Assembly (NCBI GenBank): GCA_030141605.1
Contig: JAQGDQ010000255.1
Span: 119,746-183,745, forward strand
DNA length: 64,000 nt
Source of the DNA: Tubiluchus corallicola
Lineage: Eukaryota; Priapulida; Priapulimorpha; Priapulimorphida; Tubiluchidae
Reading direction: 5' to 3'
The first letter of the stretch is position 1. Every line of letters starts with the position of its first letter. The notes beneath the pieces were generated by a model, which worked only from the letters and a program-made list of their open reading frames with translations, ran no database searches and was not told the origin of the DNA. Below are positions 30,958 through 42,950 of this stretch, in pieces. A program made the translations under genes and the position numbers.

Positions 30958-32300
30958 CCTTTAGAAGAGATTAGTAGGCTTACTAAAATATGGCAGAAGA
31001 TAAGCATCAGTCGATTCGCTAGTGTGCTCCGTGGCGAGTTAGCCGTGAAACAAACATGGCAATTTGAATGCCGTAGAACAATGGACCAAGTATGGAATTG
31101 AGGTACTCCCGCAAGTGCGCGCTGTGTATAACGTGTTGCGTAATGTGATCGTTGTGATTTTGTCTGGTGATTATTGTGATTTTATTATAAATTTATAAAC
31201 ATGACGAAGTTGCATTGTTATACGAGAGAAGCCTTGCGTAAAATTTGCCATTTTCGTTCACTAGGCCTTGCTGCTTTGTGCCAGCTTTCGTTCCAACGTT
31301 ATTATTACTGAACAGTAACTCATGCACTGTTGTGTGTAAAGGTTGTGATAATGGGTTAAATTTTTGGCTTTTTTCTTTATTCGTTTACTTACAGTAGTTA
31401 TCAAATTTTGCTTTGGTTCATGAGAGTGCTTTAATTTTTTTTATAATTTGCTGAAGCCCATGATTGATTAAATAATAATAATTATTATTTATTAAGTTTT
31501 GATGATAAACTGACTTTCTCTTACACCGTCGATACATAATTATAAGATCATGAATCATTGGCGAATATCCATTTTAGATATGCATGTACAAATACACAGA
31601 TTCTAATATCATGATAGCTACACATGTGATCTTTTGTTTATCACAGTGATGGCCTCTGTATTAGAGCCAAGACCGTGACCTTATACACAGGTTTACTGCT
31701 TACTGTAAAACTTGAGTCAATTCACTGCATGTGAAGTGAATTTGTATTAATAATTTCACTTTATACCACTGATTAAAGGAACAAAACTGCTGATAAATGT
31801 TTTTTATTAGTAATTTAAGTTATTTGACTTCTTTAATTAAATTTTATTATGTATATGTAAAGTAATTATTGAGTCTTATTTAATTACTTCAGCAAGGATT
31901 CTAGTAATAAGAAAATTTCTTTTCACGCCAAGGAAATTTACATGAAAACAATTATTACGAATGCATGATAAGGGTGATTACATGAAATAACAATTTTTAC
32001 ATATACGCAGTAACACTGGAATTTTTATCAAACCATAAACTGTGATTATTTTAAATGTTCTAGGTCCGCTAAATGCGCTAATAAGGGTTTATCGATCGAC
32101 TGCGAAAAGAACAAGTTCTCAAGTTTATAATTTTATTTGTATTAAATACAATTAAATGTCACGTGTGAATTAATAAAATCGGCATCGGCAACAGAGAAAG
32201 TGTAAGATTAAATAAATTTCGCATTCGGCCGAAAGGCAAACGCAATTTAATTATGCAAAAAAACGAATTCAATAAAATTTCGAAATCAAATTTGATTTTA
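30958..32300 (+). other. Isl: Islet 3' UTR and immediate 3' flank
   Basis: Non-coding sequence after the TAG. The first clear AATAAA hexamers are near 32169, 32211 and 32271; earlier ATTAAA variants lie near 31773 and 31838. The 3' end cannot be fixed from sequence alone. Confidence 0.5.
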
Positions 32301-32594
32301 GGAAGCTGAACAATGATTATTTTCACTGCTGATTGGTGTTTCTGATGCGGTACAGGCTTAACTGTGAGTTACTGGACGGTTTACAACTGCTTATAGCCTT
32401 GGGGTGTACTTAGGCTAGTGGATGAATAATGGATGGAAATATATTAAATCTGCTTCCAACTGTACTCTGCTTAATTGCTTTGAAAAATACAGCATATAGT
32501 TTACTGTAGTTTCCCAGAAACAAAAAGCGCTTTCTGGAGAGTGCAACTGAATGACAAAATACTGGATGAATGAATGTATGTTTCAATGAATAAA

Positions 32595-32697
32595 CGAATG
32601 AATGAATGAATGAATGAATGAATGAATGAATGAATGAATGAATGAATGAATGAATGAGTGGATGAATGACTGAATGGATGAATGAATGAATGAAATG
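32595..32697. repeat. (AATG)n microsatellite
   Basis: About 100 nt of AATG units with a few substitutions (GAGTG, GATG, GACTG). The His-Ser-Phe-Ile frames on the minus strand derive from it. Confidence 0.95.
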
Positions 32698-34989
32698 AAT
32701 AAATGCACGAACTTATTAACAAAAGAACAAGCGGCAAATGAACGAACAAACAGACAAACAAACAAGCAAGTGGCCTTTAATTACAATCAAGCAAACAGTG
32801 CAGCAAAACAACTTATTTTGTTTTTATTCTTTTTTGAATAAAATTCTTTCTGAATGACTTTCGTGAATAACTGAAATTTTCTTCTCATTTTGCAAGTTTT
32901 TTAAGGTATAGGCCTAGCACATGCATGGATGAAATGCATAATTATGCTTTACAATTAGCCATTGTTCCTGGTAGTCATATACCATTGCAAAATCTGTAAA
33001 TGACCACTAGCCCCATTATCAGAAAAAAATCTAGCATCCACTGATAATAGACCAGCTCCCTTGGTTTTAAAATTTATTGTCTCGGACGATGCGTGAAGTT
33101 ACTATTTTTTCCGTATAAGTAGTGATATATTTTGTAGTTTTTTAACTACAAACTTAAAATGGTGTAGTTGATTTTGAATTGATAGCTAAAGATTTATTGG
33201 TTAATTTCAAAACAACTACTTTGTTATATTGTTTGTTACAAGGGCTGACGGTCGTATTTTATGGTAAATTTATTAATTCGACGCACTTTATGCATGAGCT
33301 TAAATTAATTTTTCTTTTTGTGTAAAAATGCCAATTAAAAACACCCATTGTAACTTGAATGTGATTTTAGCAGATATGATTTCTTATTTTCGATTACGCA
33401 CTGCACGGCATTGTAAATTTGTTGTTTAATGTCTACTATATTAATATGTGTTATTTATAAACTGTGTTTACTTCAACATTTGTCTATACAATGTGAATTA
33501 TATATGATATAATATAATTATAATAATTATTATACAATGACTGTATATAGAAATATGTTAATTACCGTTTATATATTAAAGAGGAAGTCAAAAATAGGTA
33601 GTCATCTTTGTTAACGAATAATGGTTGGTTGCTTTTTGATGTCTTACTCTCTCTGCATTTTACAAAAAAACACATACATCTTGTTTATAGAGGGCGCGTT
33701 ATGTATACCTAAATGGCCGACATTTTGTGGTAAGCTGCAAATGTTTTTACATAGTCAACTCAGGCCATTTTTTGTTTTCTTATATGGCAAGAATGCGTTT
33801 TCTGCTAAATTAAAAGAATAATGTGTACACAATGCACCTTTAATTACACTGAACTGCTAGAATGGATCGGAATTAACAATTGTTTTTGGTTATACATTTC
33901 GATTTTCATGTATAACGCAAATAATGTGTCCCAATTTATTTTAAAAATAGTTCAATTTATAATTTATAACGATGTAATAATTATTGTGAACAACTTTAGT
34001 TAAAACAGTAAAATTTATGCGATGCTATTATATACCCTTTGTTTGGAGCATAAATGAATTTTATTGTCATTGGTATAAAATGATTTGTTTTTGTTTTTTC
34101 TGACTTTTGTAACGCTAGACTGTACGTATGAAAAAATACTAAATTTATATACATGTGATGTATACGTGAGATCCCGTAGCGCAAGGGCCTGTTATATACA
34201 CAGTACACAGAAAAACAGTCTATTCTGAATGAAAAACACGTGCTTTATGAATGCCAAAAGTTGAACCTATTTCTCAGTTAATGGTAATTTCTAATATTAC
34301 TTTTTATAACGCTAGGAAAAATTTATTGCTTTTAACATACAAAGTACGTAATATGTAAATTACGCCCTACAATAGCGGCCTATTACAGTTTTAAGAATTA
34401 ACACAATGATTTGAATTTAATCTAATAATATTCTTCGGTAAACAACTTAATAAAAATCAATATTTTAACTTATTCATATTTTCAATTAGCAGTAGATACA
34501 CTATGAGATAATAAAGACGCATACGATCACAGACAAACGTATTTATCTATGGACGCAATATGATCTACATCATTGTGTCAAATAGATGCTAATATAAGCT
34601 GAGAAGAGTAAAATATTCAAACAAAAGATAATGACGGCTGATGAAAATGATAAAGTCGCCGATTGTAACAGAATGAAGCAGTAATTAAATTTTAAATGAT
34701 TAATGGGACTACGTACAGTGCGTACGAATTTGCCTCTAAATTATTCACGAACTTCAGACTGACTTTGCTCAATGAAATCGGCTAAAGTATAGGTCTATAC
34801 AAGTTGTTGGTGTTATACTATTGCACTAATGCAGTTAGATATTGTCACAAATTTTAACACAAAAATTCATTTTCAAAATTGCTGGTCTGTCAGTTAGTAG
34901 AACTTACAGTAATAGAAATGTGTAATTTCTGCACTTTTAAATATTTAATTTAAGTATATTTAAATATTAAATTTAAGTATTTAAAAATT

Positions 34990-34990
<1 letters not shown>

Positions 34991-35043
<53 letters not shown>
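34991..35043. repeat. (TA)n microsatellite
   Basis: About 50 nt of pure AT, flanked on the left by inverted TTTAAATATT/ATTTAAG words (34936-34990). Confidence 0.95.
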
Positions 35044-35045
<2 letters not shown>

Positions 35046-36309
35046 AGCTATTTTTGCGCGAATTTTTATTCAGTGTCCAGTGTCCAGAATTTTAATATAC
35101 TGTTAACCTGAATAAATTGCGAAATGACTGTTGAAATTCCGCTAAAACTTGGTCAAATTTTCAAAAATTCATTTACCAATCCATTTACCAATACCATTTC
35201 AAATACCATTCTTTTATTTTGAAGTATAATCAGTTGTTGCGTACGCGCATAGAATATGCTTACGCTAGGGCAGACAGACGTTTGTTTAAAATCAGTATAA
35301 ATTGTACATTGCTGTACATTATACATTGTACTTTTAGTTGTAATATTACCTATTTCACATATGTATGTATTAAAGGCGGCAAAACTCTATTGAAAAACTG
35401 ATAATCAGCAACGTATCTTTTTATTATTAATACGTTACAAAGATTATGTAAAACAAACGACATTTTATGAAGTTCATACTTAAACATATCGTTTACACAG
35501 AGGTAATTATTTACAAAGATTAAGGGCGTTAGTTTCAAATGTTATGAAACCCACTACGAAGGTATAAAAATCACGCCCTTTCTTGCCAAATTGACGTCAC
35601 ATTATTACATCTCAATGAAAAGCAGCCGTACTGAGAAAAATACGATGTCACTATGGCATATCGCATGTGCGCGTGCAAGGCTTCAGGGCATACTTGTGCG
35701 CTGTAGCAAATGGCTTCACCTTCGAACACTGGCCTTTCCCTATTCCTCAGTCAAGTTTTGTCGAAACCTACTAAAATTCTTAATGTTCAAATGTATGGAA
35801 GCTGCTATTGCTTTGAGGAAAAGTGCCTAAATATACTGAATATATTTTAATCATAATGATAAAGGCAATAATTAGGTAATACTCTTAGCAGGGGTACTTT
35901 CAAGTTTAATAAATGCATTTGCTGTAACATTAAAATTTTAAGTTTTATATGTCAGCCTATTTGAGTACATTTGCAAAACTTAGGATTTCGAACAACACAA
36001 GCTCAAAGTCAGTAGTCAGTTAAAACAAAAAAGTGCGTATTAAAAATGTATAATAATTATGCTGTCTACTGAGTTACAAAATCACTAAGTTGTTCCTACG
36101 CAGGCTATTGCAAAGTCAAATGGCTATTACATTTGGCAGGTGTCGTCATCAGACAATAGCGTTATGTAATGCTTAGAAAAACGCTGTGGTGCGGGTACGT
36201 GTTGTAAATCAGAAAGAAAAAGGTGCTGGCGAACAGGTGATTTGCTGCGAAAATCTCTCGCGAAAAAGCAAAATTTCATGATTTGTTCCTCTGTTGTTTT
36301 CTTTTTTCC

Positions 36310-36475
36310 ATCATTCATTCATTCATTCATTCATTCATTCATTCATTCATTCATTCATTCATTCATCCATCCATCCATCCATCCATCCATCCATTCATCC
36401 ATCCATCCATCCACCCATCCATTCATTCATTTATTCACTCACTTATTCATTCGTTTATTCATTCACTTATTGCTG
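36310..36475. repeat. (ATTC)n-(ATCC)n compound microsatellite
   Basis: Pure CATT units to about 36363, then CATC units, then mixed CATT/CACT units. It directly abuts the 32-bp minisatellite. Confidence 0.95.
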
Positions 36476-36493
36476 GTGCGCTCAGGAATCTTC

Positions 36494-37352
36494 ACCCACC
36501 TTGAGGTAGATTACAGCAGTTTTTACTAAACCATGAGGTAGATTACAGCAGTTTTTACCAAACCATGAGGTAGATTACAGCAGTTTTTACTAAACCATGA
36601 GGTAGATTACAGCAGTTTTTACCAAACCATGAGGTGGATTATAGCAGTTTTACTAAACCACGAGGTAGATTATAGCAGTTTTTACTAAACCATGATGTAG
36701 ATTGCAGCAGTTTTTACCAAACCATGAGGTCGATTATAGCAGTTTTACTAAACCATGAGGTAGATTACAGCAGTTTTTACTAAACCATGAGGTAGATTAC
36801 AGCAGTTTTTACTAAACCATGAGGTAGCTTACAGCAGTTTTTACCAAACCATGAGGTAGATTACAGCAGTTTTTACTAAACCATGAGGTAGATTACAGCA
36901 GTTTTTACTAAACCATGAGGTAGATTACAGCAGTTTTTACTAAACCATGAGGTAGCTTACAGCAGTTTTTACCAAACCATGAGGTAGATTACAGCAGTTT
37001 TTACTAAACCATGAGGTAGATTACAGCAGTTTTTACTAAACCATGAGGTAGATCACATCAGATTTTACTAAACCATGAGGTAGATTACAGCAGTTTTTAC
37101 TAAACCATGAGGTAGATTACAGCAGTTTTTACTAAACCATGAGGTAGATTACAGCAGTTTTTACTAAGCCACGAGGTAGATTACAGCAGTTTTTACTAAA
37201 CCATGAGGTAGATTACAGCAGTTTTTACTAAACCATGAGGTAGATTACAGCAGTTTTTACTAAACCATGAGGTAGATTACAGCAGTTTTTACTAAACCAT
37301 GAGGTAGATTACAGCAGTTTTTCACTAAAACACGAGGTAGATTATATCAGTT
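36494..37352. repeat. 32-bp minisatellite, about 27 units
   Basis: Head-to-tail units of consensus ATGAGGTAGATTACAGCAGT + TTTTACTAAACC. I count 27 units, about 21 with an exact TGAGGTAG and three with CGAGGTAG. Degenerate units continue to about 37470 (TGTGGTAGTTTACATCAG). A variant with AGCTTACAG recurs exactly 128 nt (four units) apart at 36823 and 36951. There are no unique spacers, so this is a tandem repeat and not a CRISPR-like array. Confidence 0.97.
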
Positions 37353-37470
37353 TTCTCAAGTTACAGCATATTTCGCCTACCACGATATACGTTGCAACAA
37401 ATTTCACCTATTCTTACCTACAACAGTTTTCACTCACTGTGTGGTAGTTTACATCAGTTTTTACTTAAAT

Positions 37471-37847
37471 CGATACTGCAAGAATCCACCCACCAACTAA
37501 ATTAGATTTTGCACGCAGTAGCGCGTGCCAGCATAATCACGGGTGCGTGATGACGGGGGGCAAGGACGACACATTTCCACCATGCCATGTCAGATGGGGA
37601 GCGGAGATGACACGTGCCCAAGCCTCCATTCAGAACAGCAATTAGGCAAATTGAGCAGTAGCCGTGCGAGTCGTTAGGAGACGTGAAACAATTGCCGCTG
37701 TTGTTACTGTTACTGTTGTTGTCACGCTATGCGGGTTGCATGGGAAAATTTGAAAACAGAAGTCTTTATAAGCCGTGAACCTCCTAGTAATGATCTTCTT
37801 TATAAAAATAGCTGATGAAAATAAAATAAGGTAATATAAAAAAGCTG

Positions 37848-37849
<2 letters not shown>
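37471..37849. other. Intergenic DNA after the minisatellite
   Basis: A GC-richer stretch around 37520-37700 with CpG words and a G-run (GACGGGGGGCAAGG). No gene was seen. It could be regulatory; nothing specific was recognised. Confidence 0.5.
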
Positions 37850-37900
<51 letters not shown>

Positions 37901-37978
37901 GAAGAAGAAGAAGAAGAAGAAGGAGAAAAAGAAGAAGAAGAACAACAACAACAATAATAATAATAATAATAATAACAA
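37850..37978. repeat. (AAT)n/(AAG)n trinucleotide array
   Basis: (ATA)n, then AAGAAG, then AACAAT and ATA units. It gives poly-Ile/Leu/Phe frames that are not genes. Confidence 0.95.
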
Positions 37979-38682
37979 TGACGATTAAGATGATGATGAC
38001 GACGACTACTATAACGACAACAGTAAAATCCTTATAATATTGTACATGTACAATTGTACAGCAGTTATCACAACCGCGAATAACTAAGGTACCAACGACA
38101 TTGTTTCCACTAGAAACCAGCAAGGTTGGTGATACTTGCCAGTAAATGTCCCCGGCTTAATACTTATCAAGAGTGAGTTTTTTAAATACAGAGTGTGTCA
38201 CATAATAATGTCTTTGGAACTTTGAAACCTATGCAAATTTGAAGCTAACAAGTGTGCAAGTCACAGATTCATTAGCCAAATTAGACTACCTGTTGTTTGA
38301 TTAGCTATATTGACTGACTGTATTTTTAACTAATTTAAATGTCAAGTTCAAGCATTTTCAATATTTTAGTTTAACCTCAAATCTTAGTGCGACGTTAGCG
38401 GCAGTGCACACAGAAGAATTGCCTGTGTGTCTACTTCTGTCAAGGCCATGCCATCGCCACACTGTTTGCTCAGTGCCAAAGTAAATGGACTGGTCGATAT
38501 CGTTGCATCTCTGCTGGTCATACCGTTCAACAATACGACCATTGACCACGACGGACGCCCATATAAGGTGTGGTATTGACCACAATGCAAGAAAATTAAA
38601 GAAGCTAGATTGCTTTGATATCATCAACTGATTAATGTTGAAAGAGCCAAATTATAGGAGTACCAATGGTGGCGGCGAACAG

Positions 38683-38684
38683 TT

Positions 38685-38736
<52 letters not shown>

Positions 38737-39045
38737 TTATTCTTCTCTCTTTCTGTTTCTTTTCTCTTCAGTATCTTATCTCTGTCTGTCTTACTCTCTC
38801 TCTCTCTCTCTTCCTCTCCCTCTCTCTCCTCTTTCTCTCTCTCTCTCCCCCTCTCTCTCTCTCTCTCTCTATCTATCTAACTGTCTGTCCATCCATCCAT
38901 CCATCCATCCATCCATCCATCCATCCATCCATCCATCCATCCATCCATCCATCCATCTCCCTTTCTCTCTGTTTCTTTCTCCCCTTCTCTATCTCTCTCT
39001 CTTTTTCCCTCTTTCCTTCCGTCAAGTCTTCCTTCCTCTGTGCAC
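38683..39045. repeat. Compound (CTTT)n-(CT)n-(ATCC)n array
   Basis: Pyrimidine-rich throughout: TTTC units to about 38740, CT-rich 38795-38870, pure ATCC about 38889-38957, then CT-rich to about 39045. Confidence 0.95.
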
Positions 39046-42000
39046 TCTATAATAACAGGGGTTCTTTTATCGGGCTAACTTTAGTTGATAAACGACACAG
39101 TTAGAAAATTCTATACATTTGCGGCAGACGCCTTGCTAATCGATATTGTGAATAAGCGCACATCAAATGATTTTGATCGATCTGGATCGATATTCAGCAC
39201 CAACTAATGTCATCAGCTATAGAAAAGGGAATCCGTGGACGATTTTCTCACGTCTGTTTCCAGCTGCGTACAGAATAATATCATCTCCATGGAAAAGCGA
39301 GAAAAAGAGCAGACAGTTGTGCATAAAGACCAAGTCATCGCCAAGGAAAAAAGTTTTGCAAAAAGAACCGACTCAGTTACAGTCACAAATAAAGAATGTG
39401 ATATCTTATAACAAGAATCTGATATCTATATATTATGAGCAGGATCTGATTATCTGACGTTAACTGCTTACATTATATCTCTATTTCTTATTATACACTT
39501 ACGTGATACTGGCGATAACATTGATAATTTGGATGAAATTAGAAAGGCGTTAGCTGTTAATTGCTGGCGTTGTTGTTACTGCTGATGTTGATAGAATGAT
39601 CATATAATGAGACGTCATGCAATGATTGTGACGCTGGTGATGATGATGATGGCGAGGAAGATGATTTTGGTAATACCGACAATAATCATGCTGATAAGGA
39701 TGATCATAATGATGCTGGTGTTGCAGGAGGAGGTGGTCGTGGTTATCTAGATGGAGTTGGTTGTGTTTGTGATGTTAATTGTGATTGTGATAATGGAGGT
39801 GACAAGTAATTGTACTGACGATAAAAAACAGGACCAGCTATTAAACTTAACCCAAGCCAGTTATACAGATCTATTGTGCGTGTTTTGTTGAACGTTAAAA
39901 AACAGGAAAAGCCGAACTTCCCGCATCACGTGGGCGGAAGAAGAAAATAAAATGTTTTGAGAGGGGGAATAAAGGATGAATCACTCAATTTCTGCAGCCT
40001 CCGGCTCGGTTGCTGCTTCAATAAAGCGTGGCGCTTCGAGGAAGGAAGCCCGACTGAACGCTCGGCTGGCCACGTTGTCCATTTGTCACGCGCCAGCTGC
40101 TCTGTAGCTTTACGAGGGCCGGCAGAAAAAATTAGCTTGTCTTTTGTTATGACTGATAAGAATAGAAGACTAAAGTGTTTCCATTGTAGAGATAACTTAG
40201 TTCCACTGTCGCCATCGCCACTACCGCCATTGTCACCATCACTGCTGTTGTGAAAACCGCCGTTAAACTACTTATGCCTTTGCCGCTTTTGCCGCCGTTT
40301 GAAAAACCTTGTTGGTGGGCAGACTGACCTTCAATGTTTATCACATAGAAGCTTTGTTTATCTAAACTCCAAACTCTTTATCTCAATGTGATGTGTACGT
40401 TGTGTAGGCGACTGTGTGTGTAAGAATTCTGGCGCAAGGAATTTATACTGCAATTTCTAGATAAGTAAATCATGTGTTTACTACCACCATATTGCGCCCA
40501 AGAATTACAAGTGGTGAAGACTGTATGTTTGCTGCTATAATCTACAATTGAAAATTAATTCTCAAAAAATAGAATAAGAACATGAAATCATAATCCCCTT
40601 TAATCATTGAAAAAAGTTTTGAAAAAAGAAGGAATCAAGAAAAGAAAAAAAACCAATTTGCAATCTAATGCATAACTGTTTTTTCGTTTTAATCGTGGCA
40701 GGCCACACCAAAGCAGTTTTACGCTAGAAAAATAATGCGAAGACTGGGATTTGAATTCAGGATTGATTGTTGAGACTGAGATTATCAACAAACAATCTGC
40801 CCGAGCCTGTATGCTAGGTCTCTTTGGGCAAATTCCAGCTTGCAAATTTCTGCATCAAAAAGATTATCCTGGTAGTAAAGTGAGGCAAGAAATCTTCATT
40901 TATTCTTTCCACTCATCATTATTACAGTTGTAATAAAACTAATTTATTATTCATTTATTTATTATCATTAAGCTCTTAATGACCCCTAATGGAATCAGAT
41001 TATAACCTTATGTTTTAAATTTTAAGCGTAGTCAGAATTTTGACGTGATCTTGAACAAATTCCACGGGCTTTAGTAACATACAGCGTACAATTGCTCGAA
41101 GCCCAACATTTTAGCAACTTGGCCATGGAACAAAGGACTAATCTTGCAATACTGTGCTTTCTTCGGATCTAACGTGAGATTATGCTCTCCCTTGCAAGCG
41201 ATTCCTAATTGAAGCAACTCTTGTAAACTACCTTATGATTGACTACTTTGAATAACATAGCGGTTTATTATATCTGCCAAAGCAGCACCTGATAACTGCA
41301 ATGTTTGCCCTCCGCTGTTTGACTCTGCTGATAATAAGGTTTGGATTGCCTTAGCGTAGTTTGTCTACCAAGATAAATATCCCAACACCTCACGGTAGTT
41401 GTTAATCGAGGCACGAGTCGCCACTTCAGTGTTGTTTAGATAGGAGCAGCGCGTAAAACAACAGATGCATAAATGCGAAACAAGATTGATGATGGTGGCG
41501 ATGATGATGACAGCGTAAATGAAATGAAAGATTGAAGACGTTTTCAGGGTTTTCGTGTTAGCTCCTTCGTGCTCAAAAGCACTAAAAGTACTGAGCTCAA
41601 TGGCTCGTTGGTTTGCAAGACAGAGTTCTTGAGGATTTTTCTACGTTTGGGCTGGTGAGAGTTCGCCGCCATGCTTGTTGAATAGAGGGAAAAATTACTC
41701 CGGCAAACAGAGCAAAAGGGTATAAGTTTCTATACTCGCCTACATGGAATAAGTGGTCTTTTTTACTGAGTTTTCCAAGGTCGTTCTAGTTTTACCATGC
41801 ATCTTAAATTAAAAACTGACTTTTCATGTTAAACCAAAACATTTTCTATCACAGTATACCTTGTAACTTTTGTAGGGAATCTCTAATGCTTCTTTGCAAA
41901 AGCCATTCAAGAATTAAAGATAAAGTAAAAAGTACACAAACTAGGCGACAAATAGGCTTTGTTTGTGATAACTACTTGTTAACTTAGTAAAGATAGAATT

Positions 42001-42867
42001 ATCCACAAATGTCAGTCGTAAAAATTATTCATAAAAATGACGATTGATTTTGACTTTATTGATTTTGCGATTCATTTCAGATGTTATATTTTATTTTAAG
42101 CAGTTCTACACAGAAATACCATTATAATCCTATTAACAGCAATACTAGGCATTTCTAATATAAAATACTCGAAAATGTTCCTACACAAAGCTTAACGTGT
42201 CAAACAAAGAGGTTTTGGGTCATGGCTTCCTTACCATTCAAGGCTACCCATTAACAGTTATAACAGCCCAAAAATGCTAAATTCAACACACTAAGGTAGA
42301 AAAAATTTATCACCTTAAGTTTTTAGTCCTGTATAGCTAATTGCTATACTACAAAACCGACACCACGAAAATCTGCCTACATTTAGTGCGACTAAATAAA
42401 CTCATGCTTTATTATTTAAGTCCTCATGGAGGAAACGACTATAATACTACAAATTTACCTCCATATGCCTACATTAGCATGGCGTAAGTACGATATAATT
42501 ACCAATATCTTGATCAAGATAACAAATGCAAAGTGTTTGCTGTCCTCCTAAAGCAATCCTTCTCTTTTTTGTCGGGCAGTGCGCTTCTCCTTTTGAGTAG
42601 CCGCCGAAGAGTGCGCCGACTTTGAAGCCTGAGATAAGGTTCGAAGCTACCTAGCTTTACTTTGTAAAGACTAACAGTCCGCAACAGTATACCTGTCTCG
42701 TATAATATTTATTCAGAGATATGGCCACTGATTTTTGTGATAGAATTTGCCGACTGTTAGCATTGTCTTCCAGTGTGACACTGCAAAGAAAAACCGAAAA
42801 AACCCGCTATAAAGGCTTTGGAGATTGCTTAGAAGATTACAGCAACAAGGAGATAAAAATAGAAGGG
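39046..42867. other. Intergenic DNA, middle part
   Basis: No gene recognised. It contains imperfect GAT-type triplets at 39640-39790 and a GC-richer patch at 39900-40260 with CAGCTG and CATTTG E-boxes. Several open frames (39167-39457, 39957-40253, 40600-40933) have no recognisable domain. Confidence 0.6.
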
Positions 42868-42950
42868 CTGACAAACAAACAAACAAATAAACTAACAAAC
42901 GGATACATAAACAAACAAACAAGCAAACAAACAAACAAACAAATAAATAA
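42868..42950. repeat. (AAAC)n microsatellite
   Basis: CAAA units with AATA and ACGG interruptions. The open frames at 42713-42954 translate it as Lys-Gln-Thr-Asn and are spurious. Confidence 0.9.

Larger units (their letters stand above)
32301..36309. other. Islet-SCAPER intergenic DNA, first part
   Basis: AT-rich. It contains an (AATG)n array (32595-32697) and a (TA)n array (34991-35043). Small open frames (for example 33621-34003 and 35591-35830) have no recognisable domain. Otherwise nothing was recognised. Confidence 0.7.

Noticed and set aside
36494-37352. CRISPR-like appearance of regularly spaced repeats
   Set aside because: The 32-bp units are directly adjacent with no unique spacers, and the DNA is animal nuclear DNA. 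It is a minisatellite.
38635-39052. 81- and 128-codon Ser/Leu/Phe-rich frames that look like membrane proteins
   Set aside because: They are translations of (CTTT)n, (CT)n and (ATCC)n arrays.
39957-40253. 98-codon open frame
   Set aside because: No domain, no splice-compatible neighbours, and the C-terminal Pro/Ser run comes from a CCATCGCCA-type repeat. Treated as non-coding.
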